From Nonomuraea roseoviolacea subsp. carminata (lineage in GTDB: Bacteria > Actinomycetota > Actinomycetes > Streptosporangiales > Streptosporangiaceae), in NCBI RefSeq assembly GCF_024172185.1, contig NZ_JAMZEC010000001.1, positions 1,426,001 to 1,490,000 of the forward strand: DNA of 64,000 bases, given 5' to 3'. Positions within the stretch are counted from its first letter, which is position 1. Each line of letters begins with the position of its first letter. Under the pieces are notes generated by a model that ran no database searches, was not told the DNA's origin, and saw only the letters and a list, made by a program, of their open reading frames with translations. This document shows, piece by piece, positions 24,849-34,775 of the stretch. The position numbers and the translations under genes were made by a program.

Positions 24849-26220
24849 CGACGAGTCCTTCGAGCTTCTGCTGGTAGGCCGTGGCCGCCTCGTCCGGCGT
24901 CTTGCCGCCGACCACGGCCGCGGTCGCCTCCTGGAGCGCCACCGACACCTGCGGGTAGACCGCGACCGGCGGCCGGTAGGCCGTCAGCGGCAGCACCTTC
25001 TCCGAGATGAACGTCAGGAGCGGCTCGCCGGCCAGGATCTCCTTGTTGACGTCGGTGCGCGGGGTGATGCGCACGTTGCCGTTCTTGGTCTCCTCCTTCA
25101 GCGCCTCGGGCGAGAGCGTGAAGGCCAGCAGCTCGAAGGCCTCCTTCGGGTGCTTGCTGTTGGGGTTGACCGTGCGCAGGGCGCCGCCGGACATGCTGAC
25201 GAAGTCCTGGCCGCGGATGCCCTTGCCGGGCTCGATGGCCGGGATCATGGCGTAGCCGACGCTCTGGTCGCGATCGGCCATCTTGGCCACGCCGTCCTTG
25301 GGGTTGACGACGCCGCGCCAGAAGTAGTCGCCCTCCAGCAGGATGCCGATCTTGCCCGAGGCGAACTGCTGGAACGACTTGTCGCGGCCCTTGGCCTCCT
25401 GCTGGAGCCGGGGGTCGCCGAGGCCGCTGCCGCCGTAGATCTTCTGGTAGAGCCCGAGGACGTCCTTGACCGGCTGGGAGGCGCCGGCCCACTTGCCGTC
25501 CTTCTGGATCTCGGCGCCCGCTCCGGCCAGCAGCGGCAGCACGCCCTGCATGGTGGTGGCCTCGCCCATCGCGGTGCCGGCGTTGATCTGGATCGGCACG
25601 GGCACGCCGGCCGCCTTGAGCTTGGCGGCGGTGTCGAGGACCTCCTGCCAGCTCTTCGGCTGCCAGTCGGCGGGCAGCCCGGCCTTCTGGAAGATCGGCT
25701 TGCTGAAGTAGAGCACGCGGCCGTCGGTGCCGATGGGCAGCGCGTACTTCTTGCCGTTGTAGGTGGCCAGGCCCTGGACGGCCTCGGGGATCTGCGCCCA
25801 GCCGTCCCAGGAGTCGGCCTCGGGGCCGACCAGCTCCGACAGCGGCTTGATGTAGCCGGCCTCGGCGAACTCGCCGGCCCAGATGCCGTCGATGTCGATC
25901 ACGTCGGCGCCCTTGCCGGACTTCAGGTCGAGGGAGAGCTTGGTCTTGTACTGCTCGTCGTCGACACCGCTGGGGACGAACTTGACCTTGACATCCTTGC
26001 CCTTGGCCTTCTGGGCGGCCTCGAACTTGGGGATCACCCAGTCCGCGATGAACTCGGCCGCTCTCGCGTTCTTGCCGCCCGCGATGGCGTTCTGGGCGAT
26101 CGTCAGCTCGATCGTCCCGCCGCCGCCTCCGTCGCCTGACGACCCGCCGCACGCGGTGAGCGTCAGCCCGGACGCGGCCAGGACCGCGACGACACTCACG
26201 GATCTTCTCCGCAATCCCAT
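24823..26220 (-). CDS. Extracellular carbohydrate-binding lipoprotein of ABC importer
   Basis: 465 residues with a classical lipoprotein signal: MGLRRRSVSVVAVLAASG then LTACGGSS, giving a lipobox Cys at about residue 24. The mature protein has the MalE/family-1 solute-binding pattern (WDGWAQIPEAVQG, GILLEGDYFWRG, YPQVSVALQEA near the C-terminus). The ATG at 26220 follows GGAGGG at about 6 bases and starts right at the signal peptide; an upstream extension is not needed. It heads the leftward operon, behind the promoter at 26267-26295. The ligand is unknown; sugar or inositol glycoside is inferred from neighbours. Confidence 0.9.
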   Translation of the reverse strand: MGLRRRSVSVVAVLAASGLTLTACGGSSGDGGGGGTIELTIAQNAIAGGKNARAAEFIADWVIPKFEAAQKAKGKDVKVKFVPSGVDDEQYKTKLSLDLKSGKGADVIDIDGIWAGEFAEAGYIKPLSELVGPEADSWDGWAQIPEAVQGLATYNGKKYALPIGTDGRVLYFSKPIFQKAGLPADWQPKSWQEVLDTAAKLKAAGVPVPIQINAGTAMGEATTMQGVLPLLAGAGAEIQKDGKWAGASQPVKDVLGLYQKIYGGSGLGDPRLQQEAKGRDKSFQQFASGKIGILLEGDYFWRGVVNPKDGVAKMADRDQSVGYAMIPAIEPGKGIRGQDFVSMSGGALRTVNPNSKHPKEAFELLAFTLSPEALKEETKNGNVRITPRTDVNKEILAGEPLLTFISEKVLPLTAYRPPVAVYPQVSVALQEATAAVVGGKTPDEAATAYQQKLEGLVGGAGNIAS

Positions 26221-26266
26221 GGATACCCTCCGAACCCTCAGACCCATCCGTAACGGGGCCCACGCC

Positions 26267-26295
26267 AATATGTCATGACATCTAGATGACGTAAA
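26267..26295 (-). promoter_or_regulatory. Candidate promoter of the sugar ABC/mannosidase operon
   Basis: Reading leftward, TTTACG (26295-26290) and CATATT (26272-26267) are separated by exactly 17 bases, each matching four of six consensus positions. The -10 lies 47 bases before the binding-protein start codon. A 12-bp palindrome ATGTCATGACAT (26270-26281) and the 14-bp inverted repeat below occupy its spacer and -10, so repressor binding there would block transcription. Confidence 0.5.
26277..26290. promoter_or_regulatory. Candidate operator, copy 1
   Basis: GACAT-CTAG-ATGAC, an imperfect 14-bp inverted repeat in the spacer of the leftward promoter. It matches copy 2 (26438-26451) at 11 of 14 positions with identical half-site spacing, which suggests one regulator for both divergent operons. 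No regulator gene is adjacent. Confidence 0.5.
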
Positions 26296-26437
26296 GGTTT
26301 GGCTATATTTCAGGGATGTGCCCACAGTACTCCGGGGAGGGCCTTGCCGACCGGTGACGACACCGGGCGCTCCGGGTCCGAGAGCCGAAGGCACCTACCC
26401 AGCGAGGATTCGGCCTGGCAGAATGCAGGACGAAACA

Positions 26438-26451
26438 GACATCTGCATGTC
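26438..26451. promoter_or_regulatory. Candidate operator, copy 2
   Basis: GACAT-CTGC-ATGTC, a perfect 5-bp inverted repeat with 4-base spacer, 45 bases before the iolC start and two bases upstream of GACAAT (26454-26459), a possible -10 for iolC. It shares sequence and spacing with copy 1. Confidence 0.5.
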
Positions 26452-26496
26452 AGGACAATAGGCCATGATGGGGAGTCTGGACCCTCTGGAGGTGCG

Positions 26497-27420
26497 TTGT
26501 TCGACCTGATCACGATCGGCCGCTGCGGCGTCGACGTCTACCCCCTGCAGACAGGCGTGAGCCTGGACCGCGTCGAGAGCTTCGGCAAGTTCCTGGGCGG
26601 CAGCCCGACGAACGTCGCCGTGGCGGCGGCACGGCACGGCCTGCGCTCCGCGGTGATCACCGCCACGGGGGCCGACCCCTTCGGCGCCTACGTCCGGCGG
26701 GCGATCCGCGACTTCGGCGTGGACGACGCGTACGTGGCCACGGTCGAGGGGGCGCCGACGCCCGTCACGTTCTGCGAGATCTTCCCGCCCGATGACTTCC
26801 CGATCTACTTCTACCGGGGCGAGCATCCACCCGACCTCCAGGTGACGCCCGAGTCGCTGGACCTGGACGCGATCCGCGACGCCACGGTGTTCTGGTTCAC
26901 CGCCACCGGCCTGAGCCAGGAGCCGAGCCGCTCGGCCCACGCCGCCGCGCTGGCCGCCCGCCGTGGCGGATGGACCGTGTTCGACCTCGACTACCGGCCC
27001 GTGCTGTGGGAGTCGCCCGAGGCGGCCCGGCGGGGCGTGCGCGAGATGCTGCCGCACGCCGACGTCGCCGTCGGCAACCTCGACGAGGTCGAGAACGCCG
27101 TCGGCACCCGCGACCCGGAGGCCGCCGCGCAGGCGCTGCTCGACGCCGGGATGCGGGTCGCCGTGGTGAAGATGGGCCCCGAGGGCGTGCTCGCCCGCTC
27201 CGCCGACGAGCGGGCCGTGGTGGAGCCGGTCAAGGTCGATGTGGTCAACGGCATCGGCGCCGGCGACGCCTTCGGCGGGGCGCTGTGCCTGGGACTGATC
27301 AAGGGCTGGCCGCTGGAACGCGCGGTCCGCTTCGCCAACGCCGCCGGCGCGTACGTGGCCGCCCGCCTGGCCTGCGCCGACGCCATGCCGACCACGGACG
27401 AGGTGCTGGCCCTGCTATGA
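26497..27420 (+). CDS. iolC: 5-dehydro-2-deoxygluconokinase (PfkB family)
   Basis: 307-residue PfkB carbohydrate kinase that phosphorylates 5-dehydro-2-deoxygluconate in myo-inositol catabolism. Features are the substrate loop GGSPTNVAVAAARHG (about 30-44), DLDYRPVLW and the ATP/anion-hole motif NGIGAGDAFGGA near 250-261. The TTG start is supported by GGAGG just upstream and by LFDLITIGRCGVDVYPLQ, the normal IolC N-terminus; no other in-frame start is close. It leads the rightward iol operon and overlaps the next gene (ATGA). Confidence 0.9.
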   Translation: MFDLITIGRCGVDVYPLQTGVSLDRVESFGKFLGGSPTNVAVAAARHGLRSAVITATGADPFGAYVRRAIRDFGVDDAYVATVEGAPTPVTFCEIFPPDDFPIYFYRGEHPPDLQVTPESLDLDAIRDATVFWFTATGLSQEPSRSAHAAALAARRGGWTVFDLDYRPVLWESPEAARRGVREMLPHADVAVGNLDEVENAVGTRDPEAAAQALLDAGMRVAVVKMGPEGVLARSADERAVVEPVKVDVVNGIGAGDAFGGALCLGLIKGWPLERAVRFANAAGAYVAARLACADAMPTTDEVLALL

Positions 27421-28322
27421 GCGACGTCACTCTGCCCCCACGCTCCGCCTACGAACACCTCACCCGCGTCCGGGCCACCCGGCCGGGGGAGATCGCGCGG
27501 GCCGCGGCCCGGCGGCGCCGGCGCGGGCTGCCCGCCGAGAGCGAGCGGCTGCTCGTCATCGCCGCCGACCACCCCGCCCGGGGCGCGCTGGCCGTGCGCG
27601 ACCGGCCGCTGGCCATGGCCAGCCGCACCGACCTGCTCGACCGGCTGTGCACCGCCCTGGCCCGGCCCGGGGTGGACGGCATCCTCGCCTCCCCCGACAT
27701 CCTGGAGGACCTGCTCCTGCTCGGCGCGCTCGAAGGCAAGCTGGCCTTCGGCTCCATGAACCGGGGCGGGATCCTGGGGTCGGTGTTCGAGGCCGACGAC
27801 CGGTTCACCGGGTACGACGCGGCCTCCATCGACGCCATGCGGCTCGACGGCGGCAAGATGCTGTGCCGCATCGACCCCGGCGACCCCGCGACCGTCACCA
27901 CCCTGGAGTCGTGCGCCGCCGCCATCAGCGACCTGGCCGGCCGCCAGCTCCTCGCCATGGTCGAGCCGTTCTGGTCCGGACGCCCCGGCGGCGGGCCGCT
28001 GCGCAACGACCTGTCGCCCGACGCGGTGATCCGGGCCGTCAGCGTCGCCCAGGCCCTCGGCGTCACCTCCGCCTACACCTGGCTGAAGATCCCCGCGGTC
28101 GCGGACATGGAGCGGGTCATGGACGCCACCACCCTGCCCGCGCTGCTGCTCGGCGGCGACCCGCCGGACATCGACGCCGCCTACGCCGACTGGGGGCGCG
28201 CGCTGCGCCTGCCCGGCGTGCGGGGCCTCGTGATCGGCCGCGCCCTGCTCTACCCTCCGGACGACGACGTCGCCACGGCCGTGGACGGTGCGGCCGCGCT
28301 GATTCGAGAGGTTGGCCCATGA
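27417..28322 (+). CDS. Cgl0159-type (beta/alpha)8 aldolase-like protein
   Basis: 301 residues, aldolase-like barrel. Visible features include LLVIAADHPARGAL near residues 44-57, FGSMNRGGILGS, MRLDGGKMLCRIDPGD and WLKIPAVADMERVM. In actinobacterial iol clusters this protein often lies next to iolC and is thought to replace or fuse with the IolJ-type aldolase that splits deoxy-5-ketogluconate 6-phosphate. It overlaps iolC (ATGA) and iolB (ATGA). The reaction is inferred from context. Confidence 0.82.
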   Translation: MSDVTLPPRSAYEHLTRVRATRPGEIARAAARRRRRGLPAESERLLVIAADHPARGALAVRDRPLAMASRTDLLDRLCTALARPGVDGILASPDILEDLLLLGALEGKLAFGSMNRGGILGSVFEADDRFTGYDAASIDAMRLDGGKMLCRIDPGDPATVTTLESCAAAISDLAGRQLLAMVEPFWSGRPGGGPLRNDLSPDAVIRAVSVAQALGVTSAYTWLKIPAVADMERVMDATTLPALLLGGDPPDIDAAYADWGRALRLPGVRGLVIGRALLYPPDDDVATAVDGAAALIREVGP

Positions 28323-29169
28323 CATACCTTCCGTACGGCAAGGCCGCCGGCGGACCCTGGTCGGTGGAGATCACCCCGGAGCTGGCCGGCTGGACCTACT
28401 CGGGGCTGCGGGTGGTCGAGCTGGGGGACGGACCGGTGTCGTTCGCCACGGGCGAGGAGGAGATGATCGTCCTGCCGCTGGCGGGCTCCTGCACCGTGCG
28501 GTGCGCCCCCACCGGCGCGCCCGAGGCCGTGTGGCGGCTCGACGGGCGCGAGTCGGTCTTCGCCGGCCCGTCCGACTTCTGCTACCTCCCGATCGGGTCG
28601 GAGGTGACGCTGGAGGGCCGGGGGCGGATCGCGCTGCCGTCCGCCCGCGCCTCCCGCGCGCTGGAGCCCCGCCACGTGCCCGCCTCCGAGGTGCCGGTCG
28701 AGCTGCGCGGCGCCGGCCAGGCCAGCCGGCAGGTCAACAACTTCTGCGGGCCCGCCGTCTTCGACTGCGACAAGCTCGTGGCCGTCGAGGTGCTCACCCC
28801 CGGCGGCAACTGGTCGTCCTATCCGCCGCACAAGCACGACACCCCCGGCGCGGACGAGGCCGTGCTGGAGGAGGTCTACTACTTCGAGGTGGCCGGCGAC
28901 GGGCTGGGCTACCAGCGGGTCTACTCCTCCGAGCGGGGCCGCGTCGACACCCTCGCCGAGGTGTCGTCCGGCGACGTGGTGCTCGTGCCCTACGGCTACC
29001 ACGGCCCGTCGATGGCGGCGCCCGGCTACGACCTTTACTACCTCAACGTGCTGGCCGGACCGGCCGAGGAGCGGAGCATGGCCTTCTGCGACGACCCACG
29101 CCACGCCTGGATCCGCGCCACCTGGCAGGACCAGGCGATCGACCCGCGCCTGCCGTTCGGGGGCGGGCG

Positions 29170-29173
<4 letters not shown>
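28319..29173 (+). CDS. iolB: 5-deoxy-glucuronate isomerase
   Basis: 284-residue cupin enzyme converting 5-deoxyglucuronate to 5-dehydro-2-deoxygluconate, the step before iolC. Conserved segments are WSSYPPHKHD (metal ligands, near 166-175), EEVYYFEV and the closing YYLNVLAG with WIRATWQDQAIDPRLPF. The ATG overlaps the stop of the aldolase-like gene and its stop overlaps iolD (ATGA), so the operon is coupled. Confidence 0.93.
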
Positions 29174-31032
<1,859 letters not shown>

Positions 31033-31069
31033 CGAGCGGCGGCGGCGCTCCCCCGCATCGCCGTGGTTG

Positions 31070-31085
31070 CCCGGAGAGATCCGGG
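31070..31085. terminator. Hairpin after iolD
   Basis: Perfect 6-bp inverted repeat CCCGGA / TCCGGG with a GAGA tetraloop, 38 bases after the iolD stop. No T-run follows, so termination strength is uncertain. Confidence 0.4.
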
Positions 31086-31104
31086 GGAACGCCTCTGACC
31101 AGGC

Positions 31105-32163
31105 ATGACATCGGGGGGCGGGATGAGGGTGTGGCGTGCGCTGGGCTGGGTCGCGCTCATCGCGGTGGGGCTCTACCTGTTCTCCGTCCTGCGCACCGTC
31201 GCCATCTCGGTCATCGTCGGCCTGCTCGTGACCGCGCTGCTGATGCCACCGGCCCGCTGGCTGCGGCGGCGCGGCCTCAACCGGGCGCTGTCGACCGCGG
31301 CGGTGTTCGTGGGCGGCCTCCTGCTGGCGGCGGCGCTGGTGGCGGTCCTCGTGCCGCCCACCGCGGACAGCCTCGCGCAGATGCGCACCAGCCTCGGCAA
31401 GGCCTTCGGCGACCTCAACGGCCTGGCCTCCCGGTTCGGCCTCAACGGCGCGTCCCTGGGCGCCCAGGCCAGGGACTACCTGTCCGCCCAGGGGCAGAAG
31501 ATCGCCACCGGGGCGCTCACCGGCGTGCGGACGGCCGGGGAGATCGTCGTGGGCGCGGCGCTGTCGGTCATCCTGGCCGTCTACTTCGTCCACGGCGGGG
31601 ACCGGCTGTGGCGGTGGCTGATCGAGCTGCTGCCCGCCCCGGCCCGGCCGCGCGCCGAGCGGGCCGGTGAGCAGATCTTCGACGTCCTCGGCCGCTACAT
31701 CCGCGGCGTCGCCCTGGTGGGCGCGGTGGACGGATTGTTCATCGGGCTGGCGCTGTGGATCCTGCACGTGCCGCTGGCGCTGCCGCTGGCGGTGCTGACG
31801 TTCGTGGGCGCGTTCCTGCCGGTGGTGGGGGCGTTCATGGCGGGGCTGCTGGCGGCGGTGGTCGCGTTCGTGGCCAAGGGGTGGGTGGTGGCGCTGGCCG
31901 TCGTGGTGGTGACCGTGCTCGTGCAACAGGTCGAGGGGCACGTGCTGGCGCCCCAGATCTACGGGCGGGCGCTCGACCTGCCGGGCGCCGTCATCCTGGT
32001 CGCCATCGCCGTGGGCAGCCTGGTCGCCGGGATCACGGGGGCGTTCCTCGCCGCCCCGGTGACGGCGGTGATCGTGGCGCTGCTCCGCGACCGCGGCACC
32101 CCGTCACCGTCGCGTCCGCTCCCGGCCCGCCCGCCTCCGCCCCTGCCCGCGGACGCCACCTGA
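31105..32163 (+). CDS. AI-2E family transporter
   Basis: 352-residue membrane protein with about seven or eight transmembrane segments: paired N-terminal helices near 7-45, one near 60-82, and a C-terminal bundle from 145. It has the family-typical PFAM AI-2E segment VQQVEGHVLAPQIYGRALDLPG near 270-291 and a Pro-rich tail. Family members are exporters or flux channels, including AI-2 exporters and sodium/proton antiporters; the substrate here is unknown. A second ATG at 31123 is preceded by a G-rich run and may be the real start. Confidence 0.87.
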   Translation: MTSGGGMRVWRALGWVALIAVGLYLFSVLRTVAISVIVGLLVTALLMPPARWLRRRGLNRALSTAAVFVGGLLLAAALVAVLVPPTADSLAQMRTSLGKAFGDLNGLASRFGLNGASLGAQARDYLSAQGQKIATGALTGVRTAGEIVVGAALSVILAVYFVHGGDRLWRWLIELLPAPARPRAERAGEQIFDVLGRYIRGVALVGAVDGLFIGLALWILHVPLALPLAVLTFVGAFLPVVGAFMAGLLAAVVAFVAKGWVVALAVVVVTVLVQQVEGHVLAPQIYGRALDLPGAVILVAIAVGSLVAGITGAFLAAPVTAVIVALLRDRGTPSPSRPLPARPPPPLPADAT

Positions 32164-32167
32164 CCCC

Positions 32168-32662
32168 TCAACCGGCGGAGAGGGGGAGTTCCAGCTCCAG
32201 CTCATGCCTGATCGGGATGCCGTCCGCCTCGGCGGGGATGCCGGGCTTGAGCCTGCGCGCCGCGTCCACCCCGTGCCGGTGCAGGGCCACCAGGTCGAAC
32301 CCGTAGCGCTGGTAGAAGCGCAGCGCGTGGGTGTTGTCGTTGGTGGTGATGAGCGTCAGCCGGTCGGCCCCGCGCCGCACCGCCTCCCCGCGTACGGCGT
32401 CGAGCAGCGCCCGGCCCACGCCCCTGCCCGGGAGCCACGCGTCGAGCGTCACCACCTCGACCTCGCGCCCGCCGTCGCGCTCGACGTAGGTCACCAGGCC
32501 CGCCGGCTCGTCACCGTCGAAGGCGAGGAAGCCCGGCAGCGCGGCGGCGTCGACCAGCTCGCCGCGCCCGAACGCCACGAGCGTCGCCCCCCAGCCACCG
32601 GCCAGGGCCCTGGTCACCAGCGGCAGGTCGGCGGGCCCCACCGCTCGCACGGAGATCGCCAT
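32168..32662 (-). CDS. GNAT family N-acetyltransferase
   Basis: 164-residue acetyl-CoA-dependent acyltransferase. The acetyl-CoA binding motif is at ~78-90 (LPGRGVGRALLDAV), followed by TLITTNDNTHALRFYQRYGF, the typical beta5-alpha4 region. Substrate unknown. The start codon is only 9 bases from the start of the divergent HAD gene, so one or both messages are probably leaderless. It is convergent with the AI-2E gene, with a 4-base gap. Confidence 0.87.
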   Translation of the reverse strand: MAISVRAVGPADLPLVTRALAGGWGATLVAFGRGELVDAAALPGFLAFDGDEPAGLVTYVERDGGREVEVVTLDAWLPGRGVGRALLDAVRGEAVRRGADRLTLITTNDNTHALRFYQRYGFDLVALHRHGVDAARRLKPGIPAEADGIPIRHELELELPLSAG

Positions 32663-32671
32663 GCGGTCATT

Positions 32672-33319
32672 ATGGTCCTCATGCGATGGGCGACGTTCGA
32701 CTGCTTCGGCACTCTGGTGGACTGGCGGCACGGCATCGCGACCAGCGCCGAGCTGGTCGCGCCCGGACACGGCGCGCGCCTGCTCGACGCGTACGTACCG
32801 CACGAGCAGGCGGTCCAGGCGGAGTCGCCGGGCATGCGCTACCGCGAGGTGACGGCCGAGGCGCTGCGCCGTGCCTGCGCCGAGGCGGGCGTCGGGCTGC
32901 GGCCCGACGACGCCGGCATCCTGGCCGCCACGCTCCCCTACTGGCCGGTCTTCCCCGACGTCGGCACCGAGCTGGGGCGGCTGCGTGAGGCCGGCTGGCG
33001 GCTCGCGCTGCTGACCAACTGCGACCGCGACCTGATCGCCGGGACCCGGCGGCGGCTGCCCGTGGCGTTCGACGCGGTGATCACCTCCGAGGACGTCGGC
33101 GCCTACAAGCCGGACCTCGCGCACTTCACGACGTTCAGGGACGCGTTCGAGCCCGAGCGGTGGGTGCACGTGGCGCAGAGCTACGCCCACGACCTCGTCC
33201 CGGCCCACCGGCTGGGGCTGCGGCGCGTGTGGATCAACCGGCAGGACGTGCGCCCCGCCGACCCCGAGGTGCCCCAGGACGTCCTGCCCGGCCTGCGCGG
33301 CCTCGCCGACCTCCTCTGA
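32672..33319 (+). CDS. HAD family hydrolase (haloacid dehalogenase-like)
   Basis: 215 residues. HAD motif I is in FDCFGTLVDW (nucleophile Asp near residue 9, with a Cys in place of the usual second-position residue), motif II in LLTNCDRD, a Lys in GAYKPD, and motif IV in QSYAHDLVPAH, where the acidic pair is degenerate (SYAHD). The expected cap insertion lies between motifs I and II. It resembles 2-haloacid dehalogenase-type phosphatases; substrate unknown. ATG 32681 is an alternative start. Confidence 0.85.
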   Translation: MVLMRWATFDCFGTLVDWRHGIATSAELVAPGHGARLLDAYVPHEQAVQAESPGMRYREVTAEALRRACAEAGVGLRPDDAGILAATLPYWPVFPDVGTELGRLREAGWRLALLTNCDRDLIAGTRRRLPVAFDAVITSEDVGAYKPDLAHFTTFRDAFEPERWVHVAQSYAHDLVPAHRLGLRRVWINRQDVRPADPEVPQDVLPGLRGLADLL

Positions 33320-33340
33320 CGCCGTCGCGCCCTCCCGGGT

Positions 33341-33898
33341 CTAGGACGGGATGACGCGCTGCTCCAGCACGTCCGAGATGCCGGCGAGGAACGCGTCCAC
33401 GTCCGAGATCAGGTAGCCCGACCTGAGCAGCACGGTCGAGAACCTCGCCTCCCGCACCTCCTTGGCCGTCACCGGGTACTCGGTGGTGCCGCGCAGCGTC
33501 GCCACGATCCGGTCGAGGAACGCGTCGACCTCGTCCTCGTTGTAGCCGGTGCCCATCCGGGCCGGCCGGAACGCCACCCGCTCCACCCGCGCCGCCTGGG
33601 ACTCGAACCACTCCTCACGCAGCATCTCCCCGGTCGGCTCCGCCATGGCCAGCCTGACCGGGCTCCTGGCCTGCGTCTCCAGCGCCACCACGAACGCCTC
33701 CAGGGCGAAGTCCACGGCCGTCTCGTGGTAGCCGCCGCGCTTGGGGCGGAACGTCGCCCGGCGGACGTCGTCGGCGGTCACGGGCTCCACGTCACGCGCT
33801 CCCCGGCCCAGCGTCGACTCGATCCGCCCGATGAGGGCGTCGACCTCCGCCGGGTCATATCCGGAACGCAGGCCCATGACGCGCGGAAAGCGGTTCAA
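33341..33898 (-). CDS. DivIVA-domain-containing protein with three repeats
   Basis: 185 residues. Three copies of a DivIVA-like motif GYxxxEVDAxLxxI occur: SGYDPAEVDALIGRI (about 12-26), TGYNEDEVDAFLDRI (about 116-130) and SGYLISDVDAFLAGI (about 155-169). DivIVA-type N-terminal motifs bind membrane curvature or mediate assembly at poles and septa in actinobacteria, but the coiled coil of true DivIVA is absent. TTG 33898 has GGAGGA at 6 bases; GTG 33904 is directly adjacent to the same Shine-Dalgarno and less likely. Function unknown. Confidence 0.75.
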   Translation of the reverse strand: MNRFPRVMGLRSGYDPAEVDALIGRIESTLGRGARDVEPVTADDVRRATFRPKRGGYHETAVDFALEAFVVALETQARSPVRLAMAEPTGEMLREEWFESQAARVERVAFRPARMGTGYNEDEVDAFLDRIVATLRGTTEYPVTAKEVREARFSTVLLRSGYLISDVDAFLAGISDVLEQRVIPS

Positions 33899-33921
33899 GC
33901 CCACTCCTCCAGGAATCTGCA

Positions 33922-33952
33922 GATGGGTTCGATCTCGGATGGGTTCGATCTC
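33922..33952. repeat. Two 15-bp direct repeats in a divergent promoter region
   Basis: GATGGGTTCGATCTC occurs at 33922-33936 and 33938-33952, period 16. It sits between the divergent DivIVA-repeat gene and the ABC ATPase gene, so it may bind a regulator in tandem. Confidence 0.6.
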
Positions 33953-34007
33953 TATTGTGCGGTTCTTTATCGCGACGATGCGAGCCGCCCTATACCGTTA
34001 CAGCACC

Positions 34008-34775
34008 ATGTGGCTCGCTCAGGTCTCTTTCCGCTACCGAAGGCGTGACCGTTACGTCATCGAGGCCGCCGAGGCCCGCCTCGGCCCCGGCGACGTGGTG
34101 GAGCTGACCGGGCCCAACGGCGCGGGCAAGTCCACGCTGCTGCGCCTGCTGGCCGGTCTCACGCGCCCCACCTCCGGCGCCGTCACCGGCCGCCCCGCCG
34201 TCGTCGGGTACGTCCCCGACCGCTTCCCCACCGGGCAGCCGTTCACCGTGGCCGGCTACCTGCGCCACATGGCGCGGGTCCGCGGCGGCGCCCGCTGGGA
34301 GCCCTGGGCCGAGCGCGTCGGCCTCGACGGCTTCTCGGGCGTGCGGCTGCGCGAGCTGTCGAAGGGCACTGCGCACAAGGTCGGCCTGGTGCAGGCCCTC
34401 ATGGCGGAGCCCGGGCTGCTGGTGCTGGACGAGCCGTTCGCGGGCCTGGACCGGGACACGCGGGACGCGCTGCCGGGGATCGTCACGGAGGTGGCGGCGC
34501 GGGGCGGCATCGTGGTGGCCAGTGACCATCAGGGCGGGCTGGGCATGCTGGACGGGGTGCGGCGCTGGTCGTTACGGTCGGCCCGCCTGATCGAGCACCC
34601 GCCGGCCTCGCCCGGGGATCCTCCGGATCGTCTCGCCGCGGCGGGTCTCGCGGGGCCGAGGGACGCAGTCACCGTGGAGGTGAGCGTGCCGGCCCGTGAG
34701 CTGGACGGCTTCCTCCGGCGGATGCGCGACGACGGCTACCCGGCCCGCGCCCTCACCGAGGAGGAGGCCACGTGA
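34008..34775 (+). CDS. ABC transporter ATP-binding protein
   Basis: 255 residues. Walker A GPNGAGKST is at 35-43, signature-like LSKGTAHKVGLVQAL, and Walker B LLVLDEPFAGLD. The signature glycines are altered (SKGT rather than SGGQ). A ~50-residue C-terminal extension follows the ATPase. It is fused by GTGA overlap to a small membrane protein and is probably an exporter or bacitracin-type ABC unit; substrate unknown. TATACC at 33990-33995 lies 13-18 bases before the ATG with no Shine-Dalgarno, so the message may be leaderless. Confidence 0.87.
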   Translation: MWLAQVSFRYRRRDRYVIEAAEARLGPGDVVELTGPNGAGKSTLLRLLAGLTRPTSGAVTGRPAVVGYVPDRFPTGQPFTVAGYLRHMARVRGGARWEPWAERVGLDGFSGVRLRELSKGTAHKVGLVQALMAEPGLLVLDEPFAGLDRDTRDALPGIVTEVAARGGIVVASDHQGGLGMLDGVRRWSLRSARLIEHPPASPGDPPDRLAAAGLAGPRDAVTVEVSVPARELDGFLRRMRDDGYPARALTEEEAT

